Assembly (NCBI RefSeq): GCF_000445065.1
Contig: NZ_ATHO01000165.1
Coordinates: 1 to 35,799 of the forward strand
Direction of reading: 5' to 3'
Source: Sphingobium quisquiliarum P25
Lineage (GTDB): Bacteria > Pseudomonadota > Alphaproteobacteria > Sphingomonadales > Sphingomonadaceae
Length of the DNA: 35,799 nt
A model generated the notes under the pieces. It saw only the letters and a list, made by a program, of their open reading frames with translations, was not told the origin of the DNA and did not search any database. Shown piece by piece: positions 23,826-33,084 of this stretch. The translations under genes were made by a program, and so were the position numbers. The first letter of the stretch is position 1, and each line of letters opens with the position of its first letter.

Positions 23826-24952
23826 CCATCTCTATCACGAGCGGCTTTGACAGCGGCAATATTCGCGTTCTTTCCATTTTCGATAGCGGCACGGCCGTCA
23901 GGGCAGAGCTTGAAATCCGCAAGGACCGGCAAAGCGACTTCTATCAATGGTTTCATTTCCGCGTATCGGGCATCGCCGGACGCGCCGTGGAATTGGCGAT
24001 CACCAACTGCCGCGAATCGGCCTATCCCGATGGCTGGCCCAATTATCGTGCCCGTATCAGCGAAGATCGCGAAAGCTGGCGGCTTGCCGAAACACACTAT
24101 TCAGACGGTACGCTGACCATTCGCCTGCCCGCTGAGGCGAACACGCTATGGGTGGCCTATTTCGCGCCTTATTCGATGGAACGGCACCATGACCTGATCG
24201 CCTGGGCATCCGTGCAGCCGGGCGTTACGCATCGCGAACTCGGCCTCACCCTCGATCAGCAGCCGCTTGACCTGCTGACGCTGGGCGACGGACCCAAGCA
24301 GGTGTGGCTTTACGCCCGTCAGCATCCCGGCGAAAGCATGGCGGAATGGTGGATGGAAGGCGCGCTGGACCGGCTGTGCGACCCGGAAGACGCGGTTGCT
24401 CGCCTCCTTCGCAAACAGGCGACCTTTCACCTCGTGCCCAACATGAATCCCGACGGCAGCCGGCGCGGGCATTTGCGGACGAATGCCGCTGGCGTGAACC
24501 TCAATCGCGAATGGCATGAGCCATCGATGGAGAGAAGCCCCGAAGTCTTCCTTGTGCGCCAGGCGATGGACCAGAGCGGCGTGGACTTCGCCATGGACGT
24601 GCATGGAGATGAGGCGATACCTGCCGTGTTCCTGGCGGGATTTGAAGGTATTCCCTCAATCACCAATCGACAGCTGGAACTGTTCCACCGCTACCGCGAA
24701 ACGCTGGCGATGCGAACGCCCGACTTCCAGACACGCATGGGCTATCCGGTTGCGGCGGACGGCAAGGCCAACCTCACCATGTCCACCAATCAGGTCGCCG
24801 AACGCTTCGGCGCGGTGGCGATGACATTGGAAATGCCTTTCAAGGACAATGATGACCTGCCCGATCCTGAATTTGGCTGGTCCCCCGCTCGTTCGATGCA
24901 ACTCGCCAAGGATTGCCTGGCGGTGCTCGCGGAAATGATCAGCGACATCTGA
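23822..24952 (+). CDS. M14 family zinc carboxypeptidase, cytosolic CCP/AGBL-like
   Basis: This 376-residue protein pairs an N-terminal beta-sandwich domain (about 1-125) with an M14 zinc peptidase domain. Zinc ligands are H168 and E171 in RQHPGES and H261 in MDVHGDE; the catalytic glutamate is E337 in TLEMPF. NMNPDGSRRGH and GVNLNREW provide substrate-binding residues. The N-domain and RQHPGES pattern place it with the cytosolic carboxypeptidases (CCP/AGBL), whose animal members trim glutamates from tubulin. Bacterial substrates are unknown. No signal peptide is seen, yet the gene is coupled to a lipoprotein gene, which is odd for a cytosolic enzyme. Confidence 0.9.
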   Translation: MTISITSGFDSGNIRVLSIFDSGTAVRAELEIRKDRQSDFYQWFHFRVSGIAGRAVELAITNCRESAYPDGWPNYRARISEDRESWRLAETHYSDGTLTIRLPAEANTLWVAYFAPYSMERHHDLIAWASVQPGVTHRELGLTLDQQPLDLLTLGDGPKQVWLYARQHPGESMAEWWMEGALDRLCDPEDAVARLLRKQATFHLVPNMNPDGSRRGHLRTNAAGVNLNREWHEPSMERSPEVFLVRQAMDQSGVDFAMDVHGDEAIPAVFLAGFEGIPSITNRQLELFHRYRETLAMRTPDFQTRMGYPVAADGKANLTMSTNQVAERFGAVAMTLEMPFKDNDDLPDPEFGWSPARSMQLAKDCLAVLAEMISDI

Positions 24953-24968
24953 GCCGCGCTCGGCTTCG

Positions 24969-25688
24969 TCAGTCGAACAAATCGGCCAGAAAGTCCCGCA
25001 TCGCGCGGTAGCTGCGGCGATCGGCGGCGGGCTGATAGACCAGCCCGCGGTCAGGCATGTTCGCATCATGGTCAGTGAAGGCATGGCCGGTATGACCATA
25101 AGCGTGAACCTGCCAATCGCATCCTGCCTCGGTCAATTCGCGCGCCAGCGCCAGGACGGATTCGGGGGGCGCGAGCGGATCATCCCATCCATGGCATATC
25201 AACAATTTCGCGGTAATCGACGCGCTGGCGAAAGGCGGCGGATCATAGATGCCATGGAAGCTGACGCCACCAGCAATATCGGCGCCGCTGCGGGCAAGAT
25301 CCAGAACGCATTTGCCGCCAAAGCAGAAACCGATCGCGGCAGTGCGCGCCGGATCGACCTCCGCCATGTCCTTCAAAAGTGCATGAACGCGGCGGAGTCG
25401 CTCACGCAATAGCGCCCGGTCGCGGTTGAGTTCGGCCATATAGAGGCCGGGATCAGGATCAGCACGGCTGGTGCGCTTGCCCTGCCCATAGAGGTCAGCG
25501 ACCAGAACGGCATAGCCAAGCGCCGCCAGCTTTTCGGCATAGGCGAAATCAGCTTCCTTGCTCCCCAGTGCATTGGGAAAGAGCAGGATGCCCGGAACAG
25601 GCGTTGACCGGCTATCGTCGAACACCGCCATGCTTTCGAACGTATCGCCATCGCTTTCATGCAGGGTGACGCGGCGGATAATGGTCAT
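24969..25688 (-). CDS. Dienelactone hydrolase family protein
   Basis: This 239-residue alpha/beta hydrolase matches the dienelactone hydrolase family. The nucleophile is C122 in GFCFGGKCVLD, the acid D169 or D170 in HGWDDPLAP, and the histidine H202 in YGHTGHAFTD. Named members open dienelactones in chloroaromatic breakdown, but most genomic copies have unknown ester substrates. I chose the ATG at 25688, preceded by GGGAG. It lies 11 bp behind prmA on the same strand and probably shares its transcript. Confidence 0.92.
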   Translation of the reverse strand: MTIIRRVTLHESDGDTFESMAVFDDSRSTPVPGILLFPNALGSKEADFAYAEKLAALGYAVLVADLYGQGKRTSRADPDPGLYMAELNRDRALLRERLRRVHALLKDMAEVDPARTAAIGFCFGGKCVLDLARSGADIAGGVSFHGIYDPPPFASASITAKLLICHGWDDPLAPPESVLALARELTEAGCDWQVHAYGHTGHAFTDHDANMPDRGLVYQPAADRRSYRAMRDFLADLFD

Positions 25689-25699
25689 CAAAGGCTCCC

Positions 25700-26698
25700 T
25701 TACAGCGTGCCGAAGCCAGGGGCTTCGCCTCGCGCGTTGCGGTCGATCCTTCGCGGACGCTTCCAGCCGATGCGCGGACGCTTGCGCAGCCGCAGCGTCG
25801 GCCAATCGCCCCGGTCAGCGCGTTCAGCAAGGCGCATGCCTTGCGCACGATAGGCGGCTAGCACCGCGTCGGCCTGTTCCCGCAGCAAGCCAGCAAGGAT
25901 CAGCGTACCGCCTTCCTCGATCACCGCACAAAGCGACGGGGCGAGTTCGATCAACGGACCTGCAAGAATATTCGCGATCACAAGATCATAAGGCGCGCGC
26001 TGCTCGATCGCAGGATGATCCACTCCCGCTGCGGCATAGAGCGCTACCTGGCCTATGCCGGTGCCGATCACCACGCCATTGGCGATAGCATTGTGCCCGC
26101 TAATTTCGACCGCGACGGGATCAATGTCGGAAGCAGTCGCATAGGCGCGGGGCCACAGATGCAGCGCGGCAAAGGCAAGCAGCCCCGTTCCCGTGCCGAT
26201 ATCCGCCACATTGCCGAACCGCATTCCGATCCGGCGCATCCGGTCCAGCATGAAGAGGCACCCCGCCGTCGTTTCATGCTGCCCGGTGCCAAAGGCGCGG
26301 CCTGCTTCGATCAGGAAATTGACGTGACCCGCCTCTTCGGGATCGGCCGGACGGTTCCGCACATGGAAGCGGCCTGCGGTAACCGGCTCAAGTCCCTGCT
26401 GGCTGAGCGTTACCCAATCCTCGTCGGGAAGCAACTCAACCTGCGGCTGCATGTCCGCTGCACTCGGCACCAGACTGCGGAGCAACTCTATTGCGGCAGG
26501 TTCCGGCTTGCCTTCAAAATAGGCGTCCAGCCGCCAAGCATTTTCATCATCCCCGCCCGCCTCGCTGGTCATCAATACCGGGGGCGAATCCATCGCGGCG
26601 AAGGTGGCGATTTCGCCGTCCAGCGCCTCGGCCTCCGCGCGGGTGCAAGGCAGAGTGACTTTCCAGCTTTGCGCAGGGGGAGCAGCGGCATCATTCAT
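25700..26698 (-). CDS. prmA: Ribosomal protein L11 methyltransferase
   Basis: This enzyme trimethylates ribosomal protein L11 using S-adenosylmethionine. The 332-residue protein has the PrmA N-terminal substrate domain followed by AGRAFGTGQHETTAGC, the cofactor loop VADIGTGTGLLAFAAL and the catalytic NILAGPLIELAP. A basic C-terminal extension of about 30 residues (KRPRIGWKRPRRIDRNARG) goes beyond the normal end and may bind rRNA or be dispensable. It is the first gene of a pair with the dienelactone hydrolase. Confidence 0.95.
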   Translation of the reverse strand: MNDAAAPPAQSWKVTLPCTRAEAEALDGEIATFAAMDSPPVLMTSEAGGDDENAWRLDAYFEGKPEPAAIELLRSLVPSAADMQPQVELLPDEDWVTLSQQGLEPVTAGRFHVRNRPADPEEAGHVNFLIEAGRAFGTGQHETTAGCLFMLDRMRRIGMRFGNVADIGTGTGLLAFAALHLWPRAYATASDIDPVAVEISGHNAIANGVVIGTGIGQVALYAAAGVDHPAIEQRAPYDLVIANILAGPLIELAPSLCAVIEEGGTLILAGLLREQADAVLAAYRAQGMRLAERADRGDWPTLRLRKRPRIGWKRPRRIDRNARGEAPGFGTL

Positions 26699-26736
26699 GC
26701 CGCCGCTTTAGCCCAGCGCGGCTGGCAGGAAAAGCG

Positions 26737-28068
26737 TCAGGCGACCTGCCGTCCGAACTCCGATGATTCATGACGCAGGCTGGCGAGCTTGCCTTCCACG
26801 CTCATGAAGCCGCGTTCCAGCTGGTCAATCTCGGACGCTACGACCTCGGTATCCTGACGAATGGCCGAAATGGTGGTCGACATCGAGTCGGCGGCCAGTG
26901 CGGTTTCATCGACCGCTGCGGTGATCATGGTGACGGTCTGCGCCTGGGCATCCATGGCATGGCGGATGCGCTCCGCGCAGGCCTGGACTTCGCCTACCGT
27001 GTCGCGGATGCGCTCGTTGGTTTCCACCGACTGCCGGGTGGAGGCCTGGATGTCAGCGATCTTACCGGCGATATCGTCGGTCGCCCGCGCCGTCTGGTTG
27101 GCGAGGCTCTTGACCTCCTGCGCGACGACAGCGAAGCCGCGGCCAGCATCACCCGCCCGCGCCGCTTCGATGGTGGCGTTGAGGGCCAGCAAATTCGTCT
27201 GTCCGGCGATGTCGCGGATCAGGCCCAGGATCGATTCGATCGACTTTGCATGTTCCGACAAGGTTGCGGACATGGTGACGGCCTCGCCCGACTGGCGCGC
27301 GGCGCGCTGGGCGACGCCGGCGGCGCTTTCGACTTCCGAACGGGCGTCCTCGATCGCGCGGATGAGCCCGGCCGATGTGCGGGCGGCTTCCCGCATCGCC
27401 AGAGCCGACTGTTCGGCGGCAGCCGCGACTTCCGACGCCTTGCCCAGCATGCCGCGCGTGGCGGCGGAGGCGTCCTTCGCCTGTTCGCGCAGCGATTCGC
27501 CCAGTTGCGAGCAGCCGTCAATCTCACCCATGATCCGCTGTTCGAACAAAGTGCCCATCCGCTGCCGATGGTCCCGCTGCGTTTCCGCCTCGTCACCCGC
27601 AAAGGCGTTGGTCATCAGGCTGGCATCGACCATGCCCACCATGACGACGATGTCGAGTAGCCGGTGGCGCGTCGCATCGTCCGCAGCCTTTTGCCAGATG
27701 AGGCTGGTAATCCGCTTGTTCGCATCGGACACTGCCGTCAGCACTGCGCCAAGCGCCAGCCCGCGCTTGCGGGCAAGACGGACGCAGGCGATCGACGAAG
27801 TTGCCCAGCTGCCCGCTTCATAGAAGCTGAGCTTCTGGCGGACATATTCATGCGCCTCCGTTTCGATCTTCGCGATGGTCGACGCAGGCAAAGCCGCGCG
27901 CAAGTTCGACTGCGTCATGTAGGAATTGAAGAAAGTGTGCGCGATGGTGGAAGCGTTCTCGCCGACCAGATCGCGTATTTCGCGTAGCCCGGCCGCCAAT
28001 TCGCCGGTGGGATCGATCTCCGCCATGCTTGCGATCATGGCGCTCTTCGGAGTGGCGACGGACGTCAT
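26737..28068 (-). CDS. Soluble methyl-accepting chemotaxis protein with globin-like sensor
   Basis: This 443-residue chemoreceptor has no transmembrane segment. Residues ~10-175 look like a protoglobin-type sensor: [37 protein letters not shown] and [16 protein letters not shown] align with globin-coupled sensors. The usual proximal haem histidine position (before 'R.GL') seems occupied by a non-histidine in [12 protein letters not shown]. The signalling half carries the standard receptor tip, [20 protein letters not shown] and [16 protein letters not shown] prefer the ATG at 28068 (GAGG ten bases upstream) to a TTG nine bases earlier. No che or flagellar genes are adjacent. Confidence 0.9.
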   Translation of the reverse strand: MTSVATPKSAMIASMAEIDPTGELAAGLREIRDLVGENASTIAHTFFNSYMTQSNLRAALPASTIAKIETEAHEYVRQKLSFYEAGSWATSSIACVRLARKRGLALGAVLTAVSDANKRITSLIWQKAADDATRHRLLDIVVMVGMVDASLMTNAFAGDEAETQRDHRQRMGTLFEQRIMGEIDGCSQLGESLREQAKDASAATRGMLGKASEVAAAAEQSALAMREAARTSAGLIRAIEDARSEVESAAGVAQRAARQSGEAVTMSATLSEHAKSIESILGLIRDIAGQTNLLALNATIEAARAGDAGRGFAVVAQEVKSLANQTARATDDIAGKIADIQASTRQSVETNERIRDTVGEVQACAERIRHAMDAQAQTVTMITAAVDETALAADSMSTTISAIRQDTEVVASEIDQLERGFMSVEGKLASLRHESSEFGRQVA

Positions 28069-28234
28069 ATGCGGCAAACCTCAATGTCTTTCCTTGTCGG
28101 CAACGTGATAGCGCAATCTGGTTAATCAGTTCTTAGCCGTGACTTTTCGCCGCATGGATAGGGCGGGTTGCCCTCTTGACCGATCGCTCCTAAGGGGACG
28201 GGACTCAGGGACAAGCTTCAGGGACGGAGTAACC

Positions 28235-28630
28235 ATGGCGCGAAACAACAGCCGGCCGCTCTCGCCGCATTTGACGATCTGGAAATGGGGGCCGCATATG
28301 GCGATCTCCATCCTGCACCGCATCACCGGAAATGGTCTCGCCACTGTCGGCGTGATGGGCGTCGTATGGTGGCTGATGGCGGCCGCGACCGGCCCGGATG
28401 CCTATGCAACCTTCATCAAATGCGCGACTTCGCCGATCGGTTATCTCGTCATGATCGGCATCAGCTGGTTCTTCTTCCAGCATATGATGTCAGGCATTCG
28501 CCACTGGGTGCTGGACATGGGCGCGGGCTATGAGCTGCACACCAACAAGACATGGTCGCTGGTGATCCCGGTCCTCTCCACTCTGGCCACGATCGCGCTG
28601 TGGGCCACCATCTTCGCGGGGAAAATCTGA
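28235..28630 (+). CDS. sdhC: Succinate dehydrogenase cytochrome b556 subunit
   Basis: This 131-residue membrane anchor of complex II has RPLSPHLTIWKW, the quinone-site SILHRITG and the haem-ligand region HMMSGIRHWVLDMG, with three membrane helices. GGAG lies six bases before the ATG at 28235. Its TGA overlaps the sdhD start (TGATG). The upstream 150 bp separate it from the divergent chemoreceptor; I found no convincing promoter hexamers there. Confidence 0.95.
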   Translation: MARNNSRPLSPHLTIWKWGPHMAISILHRITGNGLATVGVMGVVWWLMAAATGPDAYATFIKCATSPIGYLVMIGISWFFFQHMMSGIRHWVLDMGAGYELHTNKTWSLVIPVLSTLATIALWATIFAGKI

Positions 28631-29019
28631 TGGGCAATGGAACCGGAATCGGCCGCGTCCGCGGACTTGGATCGGCCCGGCATGGCGCTGGCCACTGGCT
28701 GACGCACCGCTATACCTCGGTCAGCAATCTGCTGCTGGTGCTGTGGCTGGTCTTCAATCTCGCCACCCTGCCCGGCCTCGATTATGAAAGCGTGCGCAAC
28801 TGGATCGCCAATCCGCTGGTCGCCGTGCCGCTGATGCTGATGCTGGTCAGCGTTTTCTGGCACCTGCGCCTGGGCATGCAGGTCATGCTGGAGGATTATG
28901 TCCATGACAAGGGACTGAACTTCTTCTCCATCCTGCTCCTCAACTTCTACACCATCGCCGGCGCGGCTGCCGGTATTTTCGCCATCGCGAAGATCGCATT
29001 CGAGGGGGCTGCTTCCTGA
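28630..29019 (+). CDS. sdhD: Succinate dehydrogenase hydrophobic membrane anchor subunit
   Basis: This 129-residue partner of SdhC has three membrane helices. [19 protein letters not shown] is the start of the first, and [16 protein letters not shown] carries the haem-ligand histidine and conserved aspartate. Its start and stop both overlap neighbouring genes by one base, so sdhC, sdhD and sdhA are translationally coupled. Confidence 0.94.
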   Translation: MGNGTGIGRVRGLGSARHGAGHWLTHRYTSVSNLLLVLWLVFNLATLPGLDYESVRNWIANPLVAVPLMLMLVSVFWHLRLGMQVMLEDYVHDKGLNFFSILLLNFYTIAGAAAGIFAIAKIAFEGAAS

Positions 29020-30833
29020 TGTCCGAAGCCTACAAGATCATCGATCACACCTACGACACGGTCGTGGTGGGCGCGGGCGGCTCCGGTCTGCGCGCGACCA
29101 TGGGCAGTGCCGAAGCGGGTCTGAAAACCGCCTGCATCACCAAGCTGTTCCCGACCCGCAGCCATACCGTGGCGGCGCAGGGCGGCATCGCGGCCAGCCT
29201 TGGCAACAATTCGCCCGACCACTGGACCTGGCATATGTACGACACGGTCAAGGGGTCGGACTGGCTGGGCGACCAGGATGCGATCGAATATATGGTGCGC
29301 GAAGCGCCCGCCGCGGTCATCGAGCTGGAACATGCCGGGGTGCCGTTCAGCCGTAACGAGAATGGGACGATCTACCAGCGCCCCTTCGGCGGCCACATGC
29401 AGAATATGGGCGCTGGCCCGCCGGTGCAGCGCACCTGCGCGGCGGCCGACCGGACCGGCCATGCGATGCTGCACGCGCTCTATCAGCAATCGTTGAAATA
29501 TGACGCTGACTTCTACATCGAATATTTCGCGATCGACCTGATCATGGAAGACGGCCCGAATGGCAAGGAATGCCGCGGCGTAATCGCCATCTGTATGGAG
29601 GATGGGTCGATCCATCGCTTCCGCAGCAAGGCAGTGGTGCTGGCGACGGGAGGCTATGGCCGCGCCTATTTCTCCGCTACTTCGGCGCATAGCTGCACCG
29701 GGGACGGTGGCGGCATGGTGCTGCGCGCGGGACTGCCGCTCCAGGATCTTGAGTTCGTGCAGTTCCACCCCACCGGCATTTACGGCGCGGGCGTTCTGAT
29801 CACTGAAGGCGCACGCGGCGAGGGCGGTTACCTCACCAATTCCGAGGGCGAGCGCTTCATGGAGCGCTATGCTCCCTCGGCCAAGGATCTGGCGTCGCGC
29901 GATGTCGTGTCGCGTTCGATGGCGATGGAAATGCGCGAAGGGCGCGGCGTGGGTCCGAACAAGGACCATATCTTCCTGCACCTCGACCATATCGATCCCA
30001 AGGTGCTGGCCGAACGCCTGCCGGGCATCACCGAGAGCGGCAAGATCTTCGCGGGCGTGGACCTGACGCGCCAGCCGCTGCCGGTGACCCCCACCGTCCA
30101 CTACAATATGGGCGGCATCCCCTGTAACTATCATGGCCAGGTGGTGACCAAGGTTGGCGACGATCCCGAAGTCGTGGTGCCGGGCCTCTATGCGGTCGGC
30201 GAAGCGGCCTGTGTGTCGGTCCATGGCGCGAATCGCCTGGGCTCCAACTCGCTGATCGACCTTGTCGTGTTCGGCCGTGCGACCGGCCTGCACCTTAAGG
30301 AAACGATCAAGCCCAATGAGTCGCACCGTCCGCTGCCCAAGGACGCGGCCGATCTGGCGCTGTCGCGTCTCGACCATTACCGCAACGCCAAGGGCGGTTC
30401 GCCCACCGCGAAGATCCGCCTGGAAATGCAGCACACGATGCAGAAGCATGCCGCCGTGTTCCGCGACAGCGCGTTGCTCGCCGAAGGCGTCGAGAAGATG
30501 GCGCAGGTCAATGCGCGGCTCCAGGATGTCGGCGTGTCGGACCGCTCGCTGATCTGGAACACCGACCTGATCGAGACGCTGGAGCTGGACAACCTGATGT
30601 CCCAGGCGGTCTGCACCATGGTCAGCGCGGAGAACCGCAAGGAAAGCCGGGGGGCGCATGCCCATGAGGATTTCCCGAACCGCGACGATGAGAATTGGAT
30701 GAAGCACACCGTCAGCTGGTTCGACGGCTGGGGCGGCAAGGGCGGCAAGGTCAGCCTGGATTACCGTCCGGTGCATGATTACACGCTCACCGACGAGGCG
30801 GAATATATCCAGCCCAAGGCCCGCGTTTACTGA
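29019..30833 (+). CDS. sdhA: Succinate dehydrogenase flavoprotein subunit
   Basis: This 604-residue subunit oxidises succinate to fumarate in complex II of the TCA cycle. The FAD fold starts [14 protein letters not shown], the covalent-flavin histidine is H49 in [11 protein letters not shown], and [20 protein letters not shown] carries active-site residues. The C-terminus contains [16 protein letters not shown]. The iron-sulfur gene sdhB normally follows, but here a terminator lies 30 bp behind the stop and no sdhB occurs in the remaining 5 kb. Confidence 0.97.
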   Translation: MSEAYKIIDHTYDTVVVGAGGSGLRATMGSAEAGLKTACITKLFPTRSHTVAAQGGIAASLGNNSPDHWTWHMYDTVKGSDWLGDQDAIEYMVREAPAAVIELEHAGVPFSRNENGTIYQRPFGGHMQNMGAGPPVQRTCAAADRTGHAMLHALYQQSLKYDADFYIEYFAIDLIMEDGPNGKECRGVIAICMEDGSIHRFRSKAVVLATGGYGRAYFSATSAHSCTGDGGGMVLRAGLPLQDLEFVQFHPTGIYGAGVLITEGARGEGGYLTNSEGERFMERYAPSAKDLASRDVVSRSMAMEMREGRGVGPNKDHIFLHLDHIDPKVLAERLPGITESGKIFAGVDLTRQPLPVTPTVHYNMGGIPCNYHGQVVTKVGDDPEVVVPGLYAVGEAACVSVHGANRLGSNSLIDLVVFGRATGLHLKETIKPNESHRPLPKDAADLALSRLDHYRNAKGGSPTAKIRLEMQHTMQKHAAVFRDSALLAEGVEKMAQVNARLQDVGVSDRSLIWNTDLIETLELDNLMSQAVCTMVSAENRKESRGAHAHEDFPNRDDENWMKHTVSWFDGWGGKGGKVSLDYRPVHDYTLTDEAEYIQPKARVY

Positions 30834-30863
30834 TCGGGCTTTCCGGCATGGTTTAGAAATGAG

Positions 30864-30889
30864 GGCGGGCCGAAAGGTCCGCCTTTTTT
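30864..30889 (+). terminator. Rho-independent terminator after sdhA
   Basis: GGCGGGCC, a GAAA loop and GGTCCGCC form a stem with one G-U pair, followed by TTTTTT. It starts 31 bp after the sdhA stop and closes the sdhCDA transcript. Confidence 0.92.
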
Positions 30890-30935
30890 CTTTGACCGGA
30901 GCTGTGATCGGAACGCTGGTCCGCCCTGCCCCATG

Positions 30936-30995
30936 TTGTAGGATCAGGGTGACATAAGTGACACGACAAGGCCGCAGAAAACCGCGCTTTTCGGG
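30936..30995 (+). repeat. Dispersed ~58-bp element downstream of sdhA
   Basis: This unit contains TTGTAGGATCAGGGTGACAT, AAGTGACACGACAAGGCCGC and AGAAAACCGCGCTTTTC. It matches the element behind ruvC (18314-18370, minus strand) with only scattered differences. GTGACA occurs twice, three bases apart. The stem seen in the ruvC copy is not preserved, and a separate terminator already precedes it, so termination is unlikely to be what is conserved. Confidence 0.6.
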
Positions 30996-31015
30996 ACCCG
31001 GTTCCAACATATTAT

Positions 31016-31342
31016 GTTAAATTTCAAAGAGCGGGACAAAGCCTAGCGCGGACATCGGCCTGTAGGACAGAGAAATTTTCAGCGGCCGCGCGGCTTCGCG
31101 CATTCCGCCAGAGAATTTCTTCAGCACCCGCGCGAGCCGCTTTGCCCACCCCGCCGAAATGGGGCATGATCGTCTTGCACAGAAGCGTCCGCATGAAGGC
31201 TTCTCGGCCGTCACCTCGGATTCTTCGACACGCAAAGAACAGGCTTGATCCGAGGTCCGTTGCCTTGGCAGCATCGGAGAAGAAGCGCCCCCTTGTTTTG
31301 GCGATGGGCCCAAGGGTAACAAGCGGGGAGGCCGCGTCGTTT
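31016..31342. other. Non-coding stretch between the sdhA-side element and IS remnants
   Basis: No frame here looks like a gene: all are short or have codon use unlike the neighbours. It may be decayed flanking sequence of the insertion remnants to the right. A clear promoter, terminator or RNA gene was not seen. Confidence 0.4.
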
Positions 31343-31500
31343 GCTGGCTTCCTAGCAGCTTTGAGCGCCTGGACAGATTGGCGAGAGACCGTTCCCCGGA
31401 TCGGACGGTGCAGAGGACGGCGAGGTAGAGGGCACGTCGGGCAGCGGGGCGGCCGGTCGAGCAGCGGGCGCGCCTGGTGCTGTGGCCGCTTGCCGATCAA
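31343..31500 (-). pseudogene. IS110-type transposase remnant, copy 1
   Basis: Read on the minus strand, one frame gives RRALYLAVLCTVRSGERSL, which matches the 'RxALYxAxLxAxR' start of the C-terminal transposase_20 domain of IS110-family enzymes. The following helix is garbled and shifts frame. About 155 bp are repeated, with roughly 85% identity by eye, at 31809-31965. No start, catalytic N-terminal domain or ends of an intact element remain. Confidence 0.6.
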
Positions 31501-31724
31501 AAGGGCCGTGGAGCCCAGGCACCCTTCAAGATGCCATGATTCGGCGAAGTCCCCCCGGCCGCGATCTGTACGATGACCTGAACAGGTGCGTGAGGCTGCT
31601 CGCAACGGACCTCGCACCGCGGGGACGGGCACAATGACATTATACGTGACGTTGTTGGGATCGATTCTCCAAGCTGCATCTCGATATTCATGAATGGCAG
31701 ACGCGCAGGATCGCGGAATCAGGC

Positions 31725-31965
31725 CTGGGCTGAGCAACTGTGGTTACGTTGAGGATGGCATCGAGCGTGACAACGAGCTTCCGGGCGGGAGCAACGATGG
31801 CGGCGTTAGCTGGCTCCCAGCCGCTTTGAGGCGCTTTGCCAGATTGGCGAGAGGCAGTTCCCCGGATCGGACGGTGCAGAGGGCGGCGAGGTAGAGGGCG
31901 TGCCGGGCAACGGGGCGGTCGGCGAACAGTGGGCGCGCCTGGTGCTGTTGCCGCTTTGCCGAAGG
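31725..31965 (-). pseudogene. IS110-type transposase remnant, copy 2
   Basis: The minus strand encodes ARHALYLAALCTVRSG in one frame and, after a frameshift, PANAAIVAPARKLVVTLDAI in another. Together these are the characteristic end of IS110-family transposases (ALYMAALxAxR, then KPxKxALxAxARKLLxxLNA). The frameshift and lack of the N-terminal DEDD domain make it dead. The 155 bp at 31809-31965 are a direct repeat of copy 1, some 466 bp apart, so the region arose by duplication or by two insertions. The rest of the gap to 32151 holds no recognisable gene. Confidence 0.68.
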
Positions 31966-32151
31966 AGCCGGGCCCCCGCTCCGCGCTAATCTGGCGGGCG
32001 AGGCAGATGTTCATGCGAACAGCCGCAGGATGGCAAAATGTCGTCGCCAGCGCCATGTCCCGAAAACGCGAGAGGGCGTTCGACCGGCAGATTGCCGCCC
32101 CGCCGCCATGGGGTTTGGCGGGCGCGAGCGGCTGGGGCCGTGGCGCGCGGT

Positions 32152-32430
32152 TTACTGCCAGTCGAAGGAAAGCGGGGCTTCGCGGAAGGCGAAGCGGTCG
32201 AGATGGTCGGCGACCACCTGCTTGAAGCGCTCCACGTCCGCGCCGTCCTGCGGCTCGATGGCGACGGTCAGCGCTTCCTCGCCAGCGGTCATGCGGATCG
32301 GGCCCATGGGAAAGGCAATCGTCCCCTGCTGCGCGTCGAAATCCGTTTCGAACTTGTGGCTCCAATGCTTGCAGAGTTGCTGGAGATAGCGGCTGCCGTT
32401 CTTCGTCGGCACATGGGCGGTCAGGGTCAT
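32152..32430 (-). CDS. DUF2218 family protein
   Basis: This 92-residue protein matches DUF2218: TAHVPTKNGSRYLQQLCKHW, then the KFETDFDAQQGTIAFPMGP block and a closing DHLDRFAFREAPLSFDW. DUF2218 is often fused or adjacent to siderophore-interacting FAD reductases, so a role in iron handling is likely but unproven. It follows the PadR gene after only 3 bp. No reductase is present nearby. Confidence 0.88.
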   Translation of the reverse strand: MTLTAHVPTKNGSRYLQQLCKHWSHKFETDFDAQQGTIAFPMGPIRMTAGEEALTVAIEPQDGADVERFKQVVADHLDRFAFREAPLSFDWQ

Positions 32431-32433
32431 GCG

Positions 32434-33075
32434 TCAGAGCCTTTCAATCTTGCTGGCCGCCTCGTCGATCAATGCGGCGACATCGAACATGGTCTGGGAA
32501 TCCGCACCCTCCCTTTCAAGCCGCGTGCGGACGGCGATGGAGAGATTGTGCAAGGCGCGGCGGATCGGCGCGCCGTCCACCCGCTCGGCCCGCCTGGCGA
32601 GGGAGGCCAGACGCGCCATCGCTTCCTGGGCGGTGGCGTCATTTCCGGCCAGATAATCGGTCCCCGCCTGGGTGATTTCGAACAGCTTGCGGCCGCCGCC
32701 GCCCTCCTGCTCGGCGATCAGGCCCATGTCGGCCAGCAATGTCAGCGTCGGGTAAACCACGCCGGGGCTGGGCGCATAGGCCTGGCCCGACAGGCCCTCA
32801 ATCTCGCGGATCAGGTCATAGCCGTGCCGGGGAGTCCGGGCGATGAGGGTGAGCAGGATGAGCTTGAGCGCGTCATTGCCGAACTGGCGGCGGCGCCCTC
32901 CCCCGCCATGGCCCCGGCCACCGCCCATCGGGTCGCCGCCGAAGGGGCCGCCCCGGCCATGCCCGAAACCGCGGCCGAAGCCTTCAGGACCAAGGAAACG
33001 GGGGTGATCGCGGAAGGCCCTGTGGGCTCTGGAATGTAGATGATGATGCATCTGGATATCTTTCGAGTGATTCAT
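32434..33075 (-). CDS. PadR family regulator with His/Gly-rich N-terminus (YqjI-like)
   Basis: This 213-residue regulator has a PadR winged helix: LKLILLTLIARTPRHGYDLI, REIEGLSGQAYAPSPGVVYP, TLTLLADMGLIAEQE and KLFEITQAGTDYLAG. A dimerising helix follows. The first ~60 residues are rich in histidine, glycine and arginine (MHHHLHSRAH; GFGRGFGHGRGG). E. coli YqjI has the same layout, binds nickel or iron through its His-rich head and represses a ferric-siderophore reductase. The paired DUF2218 gene supports a metal-responsive role. The start at 33075 lacks a ribosome site; an ATG at 33051 is an alternative. Confidence 0.9.
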   Translation of the reverse strand: MNHSKDIQMHHHLHSRAHRAFRDHPRFLGPEGFGRGFGHGRGGPFGGDPMGGGRGHGGGGRRRQFGNDALKLILLTLIARTPRHGYDLIREIEGLSGQAYAPSPGVVYPTLTLLADMGLIAEQEGGGGRKLFEITQAGTDYLAGNDATAQEAMARLASLARRAERVDGAPIRRALHNLSIAVRTRLEREGADSQTMFDVAALIDEAASKIERL

Positions 33076-33084
33076 GATGTGTCG

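Noticed and set aside
28947..31010. 687-codon open frame on the minus strand
   Set aside because: It is the mirror frame of sdhA; sdhA has unmistakable motifs and this frame has none.
31024..32365. Several minus-strand frames of 64-237 codons
   Set aside because: Only fragments resemble an IS110 transposase, spread over two frames; treated as pseudogene remnants.
32038..33039. 333-codon open frame opposite PadR and DUF2218
   Set aside because: Shadow of two genes with clear domains, and it begins in transposase debris.
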